A stretch of DNA of 64,000 nucleotides, from assembly GCF_001424385.1 (NCBI RefSeq), contig NZ_LMPO01000001.1, positions 345,685 to 409,684 of the forward strand, given 5' to 3'. The notes beneath the pieces were generated by a model. The model saw only the letters and a program-made list of their open reading frames with translations. It did not search any database and had not been told where the DNA came from. Source of the stretch: Curtobacterium sp. Leaf183. Its GTDB lineage: Bacteria > Actinomycetota > Actinomycetes > Actinomycetales > Microbacteriaceae. This document shows, one piece after another, positions 32,519 to 41,399 of this stretch. Made by a program: the position numbers and the translations under genes. Position 1 is the stretch's first letter. Each line of letters opens with the position of its first letter.

Positions 32519-33844
32519 ATGTCAGCTCGTTCCCTGACCACACGGTTGCTCGCCATCGGCGGCGCCACGGTCCTCATCGGTGGCCTGGCCGCCTGTTCGT
32601 CGGGCGGCTCCGCCGACACCGGCAGCAGCGGCGGGAAGGTCCAGATCAGCTACCTGGTCGACAACTCGACCGCCACCGCCGTCACCACGAAGGCGCTCGT
32701 TGCCGCGTTCGAGAAGGCCAACCCCGACATCACGGTGAAGGTCGACACGAAGCCGCAGGGCACCGACGGCGACAACCTGGTCAAGACCCGGCTGTCCACC
32801 GGGGAGATGGACGACGTCTTCAACTACAACTCGGGCTCACTCATGCAGGCGCTGAACCCCGACAACACCCTGGTCGACCTGTCGGACCAGAGCTGGGCGA
32901 AGGACGTGGACAAGCAGTTCACGAAGGTCGTCAGCACCGACAAGGGCATGTACGGCGCGCCCTTCGGCACCAGCTTCGGCGGCGGCGTGATGTACAACAA
33001 GAAGATCTACGCCGACCTCGGGCTGAGCGTGCCGACCACGTGGGACGAGTTCATCAGCAACAGCGAGAAGATCAAGGACGCGGGCAAGGTCGCGCCGATC
33101 ATCCAGACGTACGGCGACACGTGGACCAGCCAGCTCTTCGTGCTCGGCGACTTCGCGAACATCACCGCGCAGCAGGCCAACTGGGCGACGAAGTACACCG
33201 CCAACAAGGAGTCCTACGCCAAGGACCCGGCGTTCGCGGGCTTCGAGCACCTGGCCGAGATCACGGACAAGGGCCTGGTCAACGAGGACTACGCGTCCGC
33301 GACCCAGGCGAACGGCCTGAAGATGCTGGCGGACGGCACGGGCGCGCAGTACCCGATGCTCACGAACGCCATCTCGACGCTCCAGCAGGACAGTCCCGAC
33401 GCGGTGGACGACATCGGCGCGTTCGCGCTGCCGGCCGAGGACGCGAGCGACACCAACCTGACGATCTGGGAGCCGAACGGCCTGTACATCCCCAAGACGT
33501 CGACGGGCGACAAGCTCGCAGCGGCGAAGAAGTTCATCGCGTTCGCGAACTCGTCCGAGGGCTGCGCGGTGCAGAACGACACCGGCACCCCGGGTGGCCC
33601 CTACGTCATCAGCTCGTGCTCACTGCCCGACGACGTCCCGCCGATGCTGAGCGACCTGCAGCAGTACATCGACGACGGCAAGGCGACGCCGGCGCTCGAG
33701 TTCCTCTCCCCGATCAAGGGCCCGAACCTCGAGAAGATCTGCGTCCAGGTCGGCTCGGGGATCTCGACCGCAGCTGTCGGTGCCAAGCAGTACGACCAGG
33801 ACGTCGTGCAGCAGGCCCAGCAGCTCGGCATCACGGGCTGGTGA
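32519..33844 (+). CDS. Rhamnoside/rhamnose ABC importer substrate-binding lipoprotein
   Basis: A 441-residue family-1 extracellular solute-binding lipoprotein with lipobox LAAC and Cys26 as anchor. The mature protein begins KVQISYLVDNSTATAV, and GVMYNKKIYADLGLSVPTTWDEF is the classic binding-protein segment. The gene has a strong GAGGAGGT site before the ATG and is followed without a gap by two permease genes and a rhamnosidase. I infer the ligand to be a rhamnosyl oligosaccharide or rhamnoside. No ATPase gene is in the operon, so a shared MsiK-type ATPase elsewhere is probably used. Confidence 0.88.
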   Translation: MSARSLTTRLLAIGGATVLIGGLAACSSGGSADTGSSGGKVQISYLVDNSTATAVTTKALVAAFEKANPDITVKVDTKPQGTDGDNLVKTRLSTGEMDDVFNYNSGSLMQALNPDNTLVDLSDQSWAKDVDKQFTKVVSTDKGMYGAPFGTSFGGGVMYNKKIYADLGLSVPTTWDEFISNSEKIKDAGKVAPIIQTYGDTWTSQLFVLGDFANITAQQANWATKYTANKESYAKDPAFAGFEHLAEITDKGLVNEDYASATQANGLKMLADGTGAQYPMLTNAISTLQQDSPDAVDDIGAFALPAEDASDTNLTIWEPNGLYIPKTSTGDKLAAAKKFIAFANSSEGCAVQNDTGTPGGPYVISSCSLPDDVPPMLSDLQQYIDDGKATPALEFLSPIKGPNLEKICVQVGSGISTAAVGAKQYDQDVVQQAQQLGITGW

Positions 33845-34779
33845 CGGCGGTGACCGCGACGCTCACGACGGCGGTGGCCCCGCCGCAGACGACGAAGTCC
33901 GGGCCGGGTCCGGCTCGCGGGAAGATGCGTTCCTTCTACCCCGCGTGGTTCTTCATCCCCGCGATCGCGCTGTACGTCGTGTTCTTCGCGGTCCCGACCT
34001 TCGCCGGGTTCTGGTTCTCGCTGACGCGCTGGACGCTGTTCGACCAGACCTTCATCGGCCTCGACAACTTCGTCCGGTTCTTCCAGGACCCACAACTGGT
34101 CTCGGGGTTCATCCACACGTTCGAGTACGGGTTCGTGACGAGCGCGGCGAAGGTGGTCCTCGGACTCGCCCTCGCCCTGCTCCTCACCTCCCCGGTGCTC
34201 GGCCGCGGCTACCTGCGCGCGGTCGTGTTCTTCCCGGTGCTCGTGTCGACGATCGGCATCGGTATCACGTTCAAGGCCCTGCTCGACCCGTTCCACGGGA
34301 TCGTCAACGGGCTGCTGGGCTCGGTCGGCCTGCCCACACCGGGCTGGCTGACCGATCCGGCGCTGGCGCTCTGGAGCGTCGCCGCCGTCGACATCTGGAA
34401 GGGCGTGGGCATCGCGACGCTCATCTTCATCGCCGGCATCGTGGCCATCCCGCAGGAGTACTTCGAGGCGGCCCGGGTGGACGGCGCGAGCGCCTGGACC
34501 ATCTTCCGGAACATCACGCTCCCACTGTCCCGCCCGGCGATGGGGACGGTCATCATCCTGTCGCTCATCGGTGGGCTGCGGTCCTTCGACCTGATCTGGG
34601 CGATGACCGGCGGCGGGCCGGGGTTCACGAGCGACGTCATCGCGAGTGTGATCTACAAGCAGTACCAGGCGGGCTTCTACGGACTGTCGACGGCCGGCAA
34701 CGTCGTGCTCTTCGTCGTCGTGACCGCGATCATGGTCCCCGTCTCGTGGCTGCTGAACCGGAAGGAGCCGGAACTGTGA
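33841..34779 (+). CDS. ABC importer permease 1 (MalF type)
   Basis: A 312-residue permease with six hydrophobic segments and the EAA loop EYFEAARVDGASAWTIFRNITLPLSRPAM that contacts the ATPase. GTG 33841 overlaps the binding-protein stop (GTGA). The first 30 residues are a polar extension. It forms a heterodimer with the next gene product. Confidence 0.9.
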   Translation: MTAVTATLTTAVAPPQTTKSGPGPARGKMRSFYPAWFFIPAIALYVVFFAVPTFAGFWFSLTRWTLFDQTFIGLDNFVRFFQDPQLVSGFIHTFEYGFVTSAAKVVLGLALALLLTSPVLGRGYLRAVVFFPVLVSTIGIGITFKALLDPFHGIVNGLLGSVGLPTPGWLTDPALALWSVAAVDIWKGVGIATLIFIAGIVAIPQEYFEAARVDGASAWTIFRNITLPLSRPAMGTVIILSLIGGLRSFDLIWAMTGGGPGFTSDVIASVIYKQYQAGFYGLSTAGNVVLFVVVTAIMVPVSWLLNRKEPEL

Positions 34780-35642
34780 CCGCCATCAGCACGCCGACGC
34801 CGCGCAGGAGACGCCCGCCGGCCACCCGCAAGTGGATCATCGGCATCGTCGCCATCGTGGTCTCGTTCGTGGTCTTCCTCGTGCCGTTCGTCTTCGTCCT
34901 GCTGCAGGCCGCGAAGTCCCCCGCCGAGGCGAACCAGCTCGGCTTCACGCTGCCGACGCAGTGGCAGCTGTGGCAGAACCTGCAGGCGGTGTTCCAGAGC
35001 GGCGAGTCCGGCATCGTCCGGGCGTTCCTGAACAGCGCTGTGCTCACCGTGGGCAGCGTCGTCATCATGGTCGTGTTCTCAGCGATGGTGGGCTACGTCC
35101 TGCAGCGTCGCCCGGGGCGGTGGAACGGCGTGGTCAACTTCTTCGTCCTCGCCGGCCTGATCGTCCCACCGGCGATCGTCCCGACGATCTGGGTCCTGCA
35201 GGGGCTCAACCTGTTCAAGACGATGGGCGGGATGATCCTCATCGAGGCGACCTTCGGGCTGTCGTTCTGCATCCTGCTGTTCCGCGCGTTCGTCGCGACC
35301 ATCCCGAAGGAGCTCGACGAGGCAGCCGTGCTCGACGGCGCCGGGCCGATCCGCCTGTTCTTCGGGGTCGTCCTGCCGCTGCTCAAGCCGGTCATCATCA
35401 CCGTGGTGCTCGTGCAGTCGGTCGCCGTCTTCAACGACTTCGCCAACCCGCTGTACTTCCTGCCCGGGTCCGAGAACGCCACCGTCCAGCAGACGCTGTA
35501 CGCGTTCCAGAGCCAGTCCGTCAGCCAGCTGAACCTGCTGTTCACCGACGTGCTGCTCATCACGATCCCGCCACTGATCCTGTACATCTTCTTCCAACGC
35601 CAGATCGTCGCCGGCATGACCAGCGGCGCCGTCAAGGGCTGA
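34776..35642 (+). CDS. ABC importer permease 2 (MalG type)
   Basis: A 288-residue permease with six hydrophobic segments and EAA loop KELDEAAVLDGAGPIRLFFGVVLPLLKP. GTG 34776 overlaps the previous stop (GTGA), preceded by GAAGGAG. The C-terminus (FQRQIVAGMTSGAVKG) is typical of sugar importer permeases. Confidence 0.9.
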   Translation: MTAISTPTPRRRRPPATRKWIIGIVAIVVSFVVFLVPFVFVLLQAAKSPAEANQLGFTLPTQWQLWQNLQAVFQSGESGIVRAFLNSAVLTVGSVVIMVVFSAMVGYVLQRRPGRWNGVVNFFVLAGLIVPPAIVPTIWVLQGLNLFKTMGGMILIEATFGLSFCILLFRAFVATIPKELDEAAVLDGAGPIRLFFGVVLPLLKPVIITVVLVQSVAVFNDFANPLYFLPGSENATVQQTLYAFQSQSVSQLNLLFTDVLLITIPPLILYIFFQRQIVAGMTSGAVKG

Positions 35643-35655
35643 GAGGCAACCACAC

Positions 35656-37971
35656 ATGACCACCTGGACCGCATCGTTCATCGCGGCTGACGGCGACGCC
35701 GACCGCGACTCCGCACCGATCCTGCGCCACGAGTTCACCCTCGACGACGGTCACGGCGCCGTCACCGCAGCGACGCTCGACGTGAGCGCCCTCGGCGTCG
35801 TCGAGGCCTGGCTGGGCGGGCAGCGCGTCTCGGACCACCTGCTCGAACCGGGCTGGACGAGCTACGAGTGGCGCATCCGCGTCGCATCGCACGACGTCCT
35901 GTCGCACCTGAGCAGCACGCACCCCGGCGGCGCCGCCGTCCTGGCGCTCGTGCTCGGGCGCGGCTGGGCCGCCGGACGCCTGGCGTGGGGCGGTGGCGGC
36001 GGCTGGTACACCGACGAACGCGCCGGGTTCGCCGAGCTCCGCATCGAGTTCGCGGACGGCCACGTGCAGACTGTCGCCACGGGTACCGACTGGCAGGCCC
36101 TGTCGAGCGCGATCACCGACGACCAGCTGTACGACGGGCAGGACATCGACGCGCGGCTCCGCGACGGCAGCTTCCTGACCCCCGGTGCCGTGACGACCCC
36201 GAGCGTCGACGGGCACACCGGTACGACGACGACCGTGCACACGGTCGACCTCGGCGACCGGGAACTCGTCGCCGACACGGTCCCGCCGGTCCGACCCCTC
36301 GCCGAGATCGCCCCGGTGGACGTCTGGACGAGCCCGTCCGGCACCACGCTCGTCGACTTCGGTGTGAACCTGGTCGGCTGGCTGCGCGTGGTCGCATCCG
36401 GCCCGGCCGGCACCGTCCTGACGATCACGCACGCCGAGGTGCTCGAGCACGACGAGCTCGGCACCCGTCCGCTGCGCACCGCGAAGGCGACGGACCACTT
36501 CACCCTGAGCGGCTCCGCCGAGGACCGCTTCGAGCCCCGCTTCACGTTCCACGGCTTCCGGTACGCGTCCGTCGACGGCTGGCCCGGCACGCTCGACGAG
36601 CTCCGTGCCGCGCTGACCGCGGTGCAGGTCGGCTCCGACCTGCCCCGGACCGGCACGTTCGCATCGAGCCACGACCTGCTCAACACCTTCCACGACAACG
36701 TCGTGCGGGGCATGCAGGGCAACTTCCTCAGCGTGCCGACCGACTGCCCGCAGCGCGACGAGCGCCTGGGGTGGACGGGCGACATCGCGGCGTTCGCCCC
36801 GACCGCGTCGTACCTGTTCGACACCCGTGCTTTCCTGGGCGACTGGTTGCGCGACCTGGCGCTCGAGCAGCAGCACAACGCGGGGATCATCCCCTTCGTC
36901 GTGCCGGACGTGCTGAAGTACTCCCCCGCCGAGGACTTCGGCACCCCCGACGCCACCGCCATCTGGTCCGACGCCGGGGTCTGGGTGCCGTGGACGCTGT
37001 ACCAGGCGTACGGCGACACCGCGGTGCTCGAGGAACAGCTCGACTCGATGGTCGCGCACCTGCGTCGCATCCGCGACCACCTGTCGCCCGAGGGACTGTG
37101 GGACACCGTGTTCCAGTTCGGCGACTGGCTCGACCCGGACGCCCCGCCGGAGGACGCGGCCAAGGCGAAGGCCGACCCGGGCGTCGTCGCGACGGCATGC
37201 GCGTACCGCAGCGCACGGCTGGTGGCCGAGGCGGCCCGTCTGACCGGTCACCCGGCCGAGGCGAGCGAGGCCGAGGAGCTGGCCACGGGCCTCCAGGCCG
37301 CGTTCCGGCAGCACTACGTGATGGACGGCCGGATCCGTTCCGACTGCACCACCGTCTACGCCTTGGCGATCGTGTTCGGGATCCTGTCCGAGGACGACGA
37401 GCGCCGGGCCGGTGACCGCCTGGCGGAGCTGGCGGCGGCATCCGGGTACCGGATCTCGACCGGCTTCGCGGGCACGCCCTTCATCACCGATGCGCTGACG
37501 CAGACCGGGCACCTCGACGACGCGTACCGGCTGCTGCTGCAGACGGAGTGCCCGTCGTGGCTGTACCCGGTGACGATGGGTGCGACGACGGTCTGGGAAC
37601 GCTGGGACTCGATGCTGCCCGACGGCACGATCAACCCGGGCGAGATGACCTCGTTCAACCACTACGCACTCGGCGCCGTGGCGGACTGGATGCACCGCGT
37701 GGTCGGCGGGCTCGCGCCGCTGGAGCCCGGCTACGCGTCGGTGCTCATCGCGCCGCAGCCGGGCGGGGGCCTGACGTGGGCGTCGACCTCGCTGGAGAGC
37801 GTGCACGGGCGGATCGCGGTTCGGTGGGAGCTCGTCGACGGCGAGCTCGTCCTGCAGGCGACCGTGCCGGAGGGCGTCACCGCCGTCGTGCGGCTGCCCG
37901 GCCTCGACGAGCAGCGCCTGTCGGGAGGCTCGCACGAGCTGCGCGCACCGGCTGCGGTCCCGGCCGGGTAG
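35656..37971 (+). CDS. Alpha-L-rhamnosidase, GH78, cytoplasmic
   Basis: A 771-residue glycosidase. It has N-terminal beta-domains (LGGQRVSDHLLEPGWTSYEWR, LGRGWAAGRL with the GGGGGWY loop) and an (alpha/alpha)6 catalytic barrel beginning near residue 340. The barrel contains the GH78 hallmark VPTDCPQRDERLGWTGD, with the acid residue in this motif, and a Rhamnosid_C beta-domain (ITSFNHYALGAVADWMHR, GYASVLIAPQPGGGLTWA). There is no signal peptide, so it acts on imported rhamnosides inside the cell, matching its position behind the importer genes. AGAGG precedes the start. Confidence 0.93.
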   Translation: MTTWTASFIAADGDADRDSAPILRHEFTLDDGHGAVTAATLDVSALGVVEAWLGGQRVSDHLLEPGWTSYEWRIRVASHDVLSHLSSTHPGGAAVLALVLGRGWAAGRLAWGGGGGWYTDERAGFAELRIEFADGHVQTVATGTDWQALSSAITDDQLYDGQDIDARLRDGSFLTPGAVTTPSVDGHTGTTTTVHTVDLGDRELVADTVPPVRPLAEIAPVDVWTSPSGTTLVDFGVNLVGWLRVVASGPAGTVLTITHAEVLEHDELGTRPLRTAKATDHFTLSGSAEDRFEPRFTFHGFRYASVDGWPGTLDELRAALTAVQVGSDLPRTGTFASSHDLLNTFHDNVVRGMQGNFLSVPTDCPQRDERLGWTGDIAAFAPTASYLFDTRAFLGDWLRDLALEQQHNAGIIPFVVPDVLKYSPAEDFGTPDATAIWSDAGVWVPWTLYQAYGDTAVLEEQLDSMVAHLRRIRDHLSPEGLWDTVFQFGDWLDPDAPPEDAAKAKADPGVVATACAYRSARLVAEAARLTGHPAEASEAEELATGLQAAFRQHYVMDGRIRSDCTTVYALAIVFGILSEDDERRAGDRLAELAAASGYRISTGFAGTPFITDALTQTGHLDDAYRLLLQTECPSWLYPVTMGATTVWERWDSMLPDGTINPGEMTSFNHYALGAVADWMHRVVGGLAPLEPGYASVLIAPQPGGGLTWASTSLESVHGRIAVRWELVDGELVLQATVPEGVTAVVRLPGLDEQRLSGGSHELRAPAAVPAG

Positions 37972-37995
37972 CTGCCCCGCGCGGAACCGCAGAAC

Positions 37996-38031
37996 GGACA
38001 CAGCACCGCGGAGGTGCGCGGTGCTGTGTCC
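37996..38031. terminator. Terminator after the rhamnosidase gene
   Basis: Perfect 15-base arms (GGACACAGCACCGCG and complement) and a six-base loop, 24 bases after the stop. It separates the importer-rhamnosidase unit from the catabolic unit, which has its own operator. Confidence 0.8.
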
Positions 38032-38096
38032 GAGACGGGGTTCGGTGACACAGCGGCCCACGACGGTTGCGCGACGCGTCGCCGCCGAGTACCGTA

Positions 38097-38108
38097 TGAA
38101 ACGATTCA
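38097..38108. promoter_or_regulatory. Rhamnose-locus operator candidate 4
   Basis: TGAAACGATTCA, 22 bases before the rhaI start and 65 bases after the terminator. It is the most complete copy of the locus palindrome. Confidence 0.65.
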
Positions 38109-38130
38109 ATCGACCACGAGGAAGTGCACG

Positions 38131-39303
38131 ATGACATCAACCCCGAGCTTCGCCGGCATCGCCGCGCAGCTGGCAGCGCAACGGATCGAGCTGCCGAGCT
38201 GGGCCTTCGGCAACTCCGGCACCCGCTTCAAGGTGTTCAGCACGCCGGGCACCCCGCGCGACCCCTACGAGAAGATCGCCGACGCCGCGCAGGTGCACCG
38301 ATTCACCGGGTTGGCCCCGACCGTGGCGCTCCACATCCCGTGGGACCTGGTCGACGACTTCGCCGACCTCAAGCGCCATGCCGAAGAGCACGACGTGCAG
38401 CTCGGCACGGTCAACTCGAACACGTTCCAGGACGACGACTACAAGTTCGGCGCGCTCACCCACGTCGACGAGACGATCCGGCAGAAGGCGATCGACCACC
38501 ACCTGCGCTGCATCGACGTGATGGACGCAACGGGCAGCCGCGACCTGAAGATCTGGCTCGCCGAGGGGTCGAACTACCCGGGCCAGGAAGACATGCGGAG
38601 CCGCCAGGACCGCCTGCATGACAGCCTGTCGACGATCTACGACCGCCTCGGGGACGACCAGCGCCTGGTGCTCGAGTACAAGTTCTTCGAGCCGTCGTTC
38701 TACCACACCGACGTCCCCGACTGGGGCACCAGCTACGTGCAGACGAGCGCGCTCGGTGACAAGGCGATGGTCTGCCTGGACACCGGCCACCACGCCCCGG
38801 GGACGAACATCGAGTTCATCGTGATGCAGCTGCTGCGCCTCGGCAAGCTCGGGTCGTTCGACTTCAACTCGCGCTTCTACGCCGACGACGACCTGATCGT
38901 GGGCGCCGCCGACCCGTTCCAGCTGTTCCGCATCCTGGTCGAGGTCATCCGCGGCGGCGGCTACGACAACCCCGACGTGGCGTTCATGCTCGACCAGTGC
39001 CACAACATCGAGGACAAGATCCCCGGGCAGATCCGTTCCGTGCTCAACGTGCAGGAGATGACGGCCCGGGCACTGCTGCTCGACCGTGTCGCGCTGACCG
39101 CCGCACAAGAGGCGCACGACGTCCTCGGCGCGAACGAGGTCTTCATGGACGCGTACCAGACCGACGTGCGGGCGGACCTCGCCGCGTGGCGCGAGTCCCG
39201 CGGGCTCCCCGCGAACCCGATGCGCGCGTACCGGCACTCCGGGTACCAGCGCCAGATCGCCGAGGACCGCGTCGGCGGCGTGCAGGCCGGCTGGGGCGCG
39301 TAG
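38131..39303 (+). CDS. rhaI: L-rhamnose isomerase
   Basis: A 390-residue metal-dependent isomerase converting L-rhamnose to L-rhamnulose, of the RhaI type found in Pseudomonas stutzeri and many actinobacteria and not the E. coli RhaA type. Metal-site segments are visible: LVLEYKFFEPSFYHTDVPDWG (Glu), DTGHHAPGTNIE (Asp, His), SFDFNSRFYADDD and VAFMLDQCHNIEDK. ATG 38131 follows GAGGAAG. It is the first gene of the rhaI-rhaD-rhaB-lldD unit. Confidence 0.93.
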   Translation: MTSTPSFAGIAAQLAAQRIELPSWAFGNSGTRFKVFSTPGTPRDPYEKIADAAQVHRFTGLAPTVALHIPWDLVDDFADLKRHAEEHDVQLGTVNSNTFQDDDYKFGALTHVDETIRQKAIDHHLRCIDVMDATGSRDLKIWLAEGSNYPGQEDMRSRQDRLHDSLSTIYDRLGDDQRLVLEYKFFEPSFYHTDVPDWGTSYVQTSALGDKAMVCLDTGHHAPGTNIEFIVMQLLRLGKLGSFDFNSRFYADDDLIVGAADPFQLFRILVEVIRGGGYDNPDVAFMLDQCHNIEDKIPGQIRSVLNVQEMTARALLLDRVALTAAQEAHDVLGANEVFMDAYQTDVRADLAAWRESRGLPANPMRAYRHSGYQRQIAEDRVGGVQAGWGA

Positions 39304-39307
39304 ACCG

Positions 39308-41395
39308 ATGACCATGAACGACCTGGAGGCCCCGGTGGACCCCGCAACGCAGCCCACGTCAGCAGACGAGACGGTCAGTGCGCTCATCGCGCGCTCAAAC
39401 GCGCTCGGCTCGGACCCGCGGATCACGAACTACGCCGGCGGGAACACCTCGGCGAAGGGCACCGACGTCGACCCGGTGACCGGCGAGCCCGTCGAGCTGC
39501 TGTGGGTGAAGGGCTCCGGGGGCGACCTCGGCACGTTGACCCCGTCGGGGCTGGCGGTGCTGCGGGTCGACCGGGTCCGGGCCCTCGAGCAGGTCTACGC
39601 CGGCGTCGAGCACGAGGACGACATGGTCGCCGCGTTCGACTTCTGCCTGCACGGCAAGGGCGGCGCCGCGCCGTCGATCGACACGGCGATGCACGCCCTG
39701 GTCGACGCCCCGCACGTGGACCACCTGCACCCGGACGCCGGCATCGCGATCGCCACCGCGGCCGACGGTCCGGCCCTGACCGAGACGATCTTCGGCCAGA
39801 AGGTCGTGTGGGTCCCGTGGCGCCGTCCCGGGTTCCAGCTCGGGCTCGACATCGCCGCGATCAAGCGCGACCACCCGGAGGCGATCGGCACGATCCTCGG
39901 CGGGCACGGCATCACGGCGTGGGGTGACACCAGCGACGAGGCCGAGCGCAACTCCCGCTGGATCATCGACACCGCGGAGCAGTACATCGCACAGCACGGC
40001 GCAGCGGACCCGTTCGGCCCGGTCCGCCGGGGCTTCGAGGCGTTGCTCGTCGACGAACGACGTGCCCGTGCGGCCGCGCTCGCCCCGACGATCCGCGGCA
40101 TCGCCGGACACGACAAGCCGGTGGTCGGGCACGTCACGGACAGCGACGTCGTGCTCGACTTCCTGGCGAGCGAGAAGGCGCCGGCACTCGCCGAGCTCGG
40201 GACGAGCTGCCCGGACCACTTCCTGCGCACCAAGGTGAAGCCGCTGCTGCTCGACCTGCCGACGACGGCCACCGTCGACGACCAGATCGCACGCCTGCAC
40301 GAGCTGCACACGACCTACCGCGAGGACTACCAGGCCTACTACGACCGGCACGCAACGCCCGAGTCCCCCGCCATCCGGGGCGCCGACCCGCTCATCGTGC
40401 TGGTCCCCGGCGTCGGGATGTTCTCGTACGGCAAGGACGCCCAGACCGCCCGCGTCGCCGGCGAGTTCTTCGTGAACGCGATCAACGTCATGCGCGGCGC
40501 GGAATCGCTCAGCACCTACGCCCCGATCGACGAGGCCGAGAAGTTCCGCATCGAGTACTGGGCCCTCGAAGAAGCGAAGCTCCAGCGGATGCCCGCGCCG
40601 AAGAAGCTCGCGACCCGCATCGCCCTCGTGACGGGTGCCGCGAGCGGGATCGGCAAGGCGATCGCGACCCGTCTGGCCGCCGAGGGCGCCGCGGTCGTCA
40701 TCGCGGACCTCAACCCGCAGAAGGCGCAGGACGCGGCAGCCGAGATCGGCGGGCCCGACCAGGCGATCGGCGTCGCGGCAGACGTCACGAGCGCCGACGA
40801 CATCGACCGCGCGATCCAGCAGACGCTGCTGCACTTCGGCGGACTCGACCTGGTCGTCAACAACGCCGGACTCTCCCTGTCGAAGTCCCTGCTCGAGACC
40901 ACCGAGCAGGACTGGGACCTGCAGCACGACGTCATGGCGAAGGGCTCGTTCCTGGTGTCGAAGGCCGCCGCGAAGGTCCTCATCGAGCAGGGCCTCGGGG
41001 GCGACATCGTGTACATCTCGAGCAAGAACTCCGTGTTCGCGGGCCCGAACAACATCGCGTACTCCGCCACGAAGGCCGACCAGGCACATCAGGTCCGGCT
41101 GCTGGCGGCCGAACTCGGTGGCCACGGCATCCGCGTCAACGGGATCAACCCCGACGGTGTCGTCCGTGGCTCCGGCATCTTCGCCAGTGGCTGGGGAGCG
41201 AACCGCGCGAAGACGTACGGCATCGACGAGCAGGACCTCGGCGCGTTCTACGCCCAGCGCACGATCCTGAAGCGCGAGGTCGTGCCCGAGAACGTCGCCA
41301 ACGCGGTGTTCGCGATCTGCACGGACGACTTCTCGCACACCACGGGCCTGCACGTGCCGGTCGACGCCGGCGTCGCCGCCGCGTTCCTGAGGTAG
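39308..41395 (+). CDS. rhaD: Bifunctional rhamnulose-1-phosphate aldolase / lactaldehyde dehydrogenase
   Basis: A 695-residue fusion. The N-terminal class II aldolase domain (about 20-420; HLHPDAGIAIATAADG, GHGITAWGD with metal histidines) splits L-rhamnulose 1-phosphate to dihydroxyacetone phosphate and L-lactaldehyde. The C-terminal short-chain dehydrogenase has TGAASGIG at 442-449 and the catalytic pair Tyr585/Lys589 (YSATK), and in this family it oxidises L-lactaldehyde to L-lactate. This fused form is known from Bacillus and actinobacteria. It starts four bases after rhaI; ATG 39314 is an alternative start. Confidence 0.93.
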   Translation: MTMNDLEAPVDPATQPTSADETVSALIARSNALGSDPRITNYAGGNTSAKGTDVDPVTGEPVELLWVKGSGGDLGTLTPSGLAVLRVDRVRALEQVYAGVEHEDDMVAAFDFCLHGKGGAAPSIDTAMHALVDAPHVDHLHPDAGIAIATAADGPALTETIFGQKVVWVPWRRPGFQLGLDIAAIKRDHPEAIGTILGGHGITAWGDTSDEAERNSRWIIDTAEQYIAQHGAADPFGPVRRGFEALLVDERRARAAALAPTIRGIAGHDKPVVGHVTDSDVVLDFLASEKAPALAELGTSCPDHFLRTKVKPLLLDLPTTATVDDQIARLHELHTTYREDYQAYYDRHATPESPAIRGADPLIVLVPGVGMFSYGKDAQTARVAGEFFVNAINVMRGAESLSTYAPIDEAEKFRIEYWALEEAKLQRMPAPKKLATRIALVTGAASGIGKAIATRLAAEGAAVVIADLNPQKAQDAAAEIGGPDQAIGVAADVTSADDIDRAIQQTLLHFGGLDLVVNNAGLSLSKSLLETTEQDWDLQHDVMAKGSFLVSKAAAKVLIEQGLGGDIVYISSKNSVFAGPNNIAYSATKADQAHQVRLLAAELGGHGIRVNGINPDGVVRGSGIFASGWGANRAKTYGIDEQDLGAFYAQRTILKREVVPENVANAVFAICTDDFSHTTGLHVPVDAGVAAAFLR

Positions 41396-41399
41396 CCGG

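Noticed and set aside
32461-34779. A single 772-codon open frame spanning the binding-protein and first permease genes
   Set aside because: The first half is an out-of-frame shadow of the lipoprotein gene with arginine-rich, unfolded composition. Only the part from GTG 33841 encodes a permease.
35632-38109. Long antisense open frame opposite the rhamnosidase
   Set aside because: It is a codon-bias shadow: low-complexity Arg/Val/Gly composition, no ribosome binding site or domain, while the sense strand encodes a clear GH78 enzyme. The same applies to the antisense frames opposite glpD, rhaD and the alpha-glucosidase.
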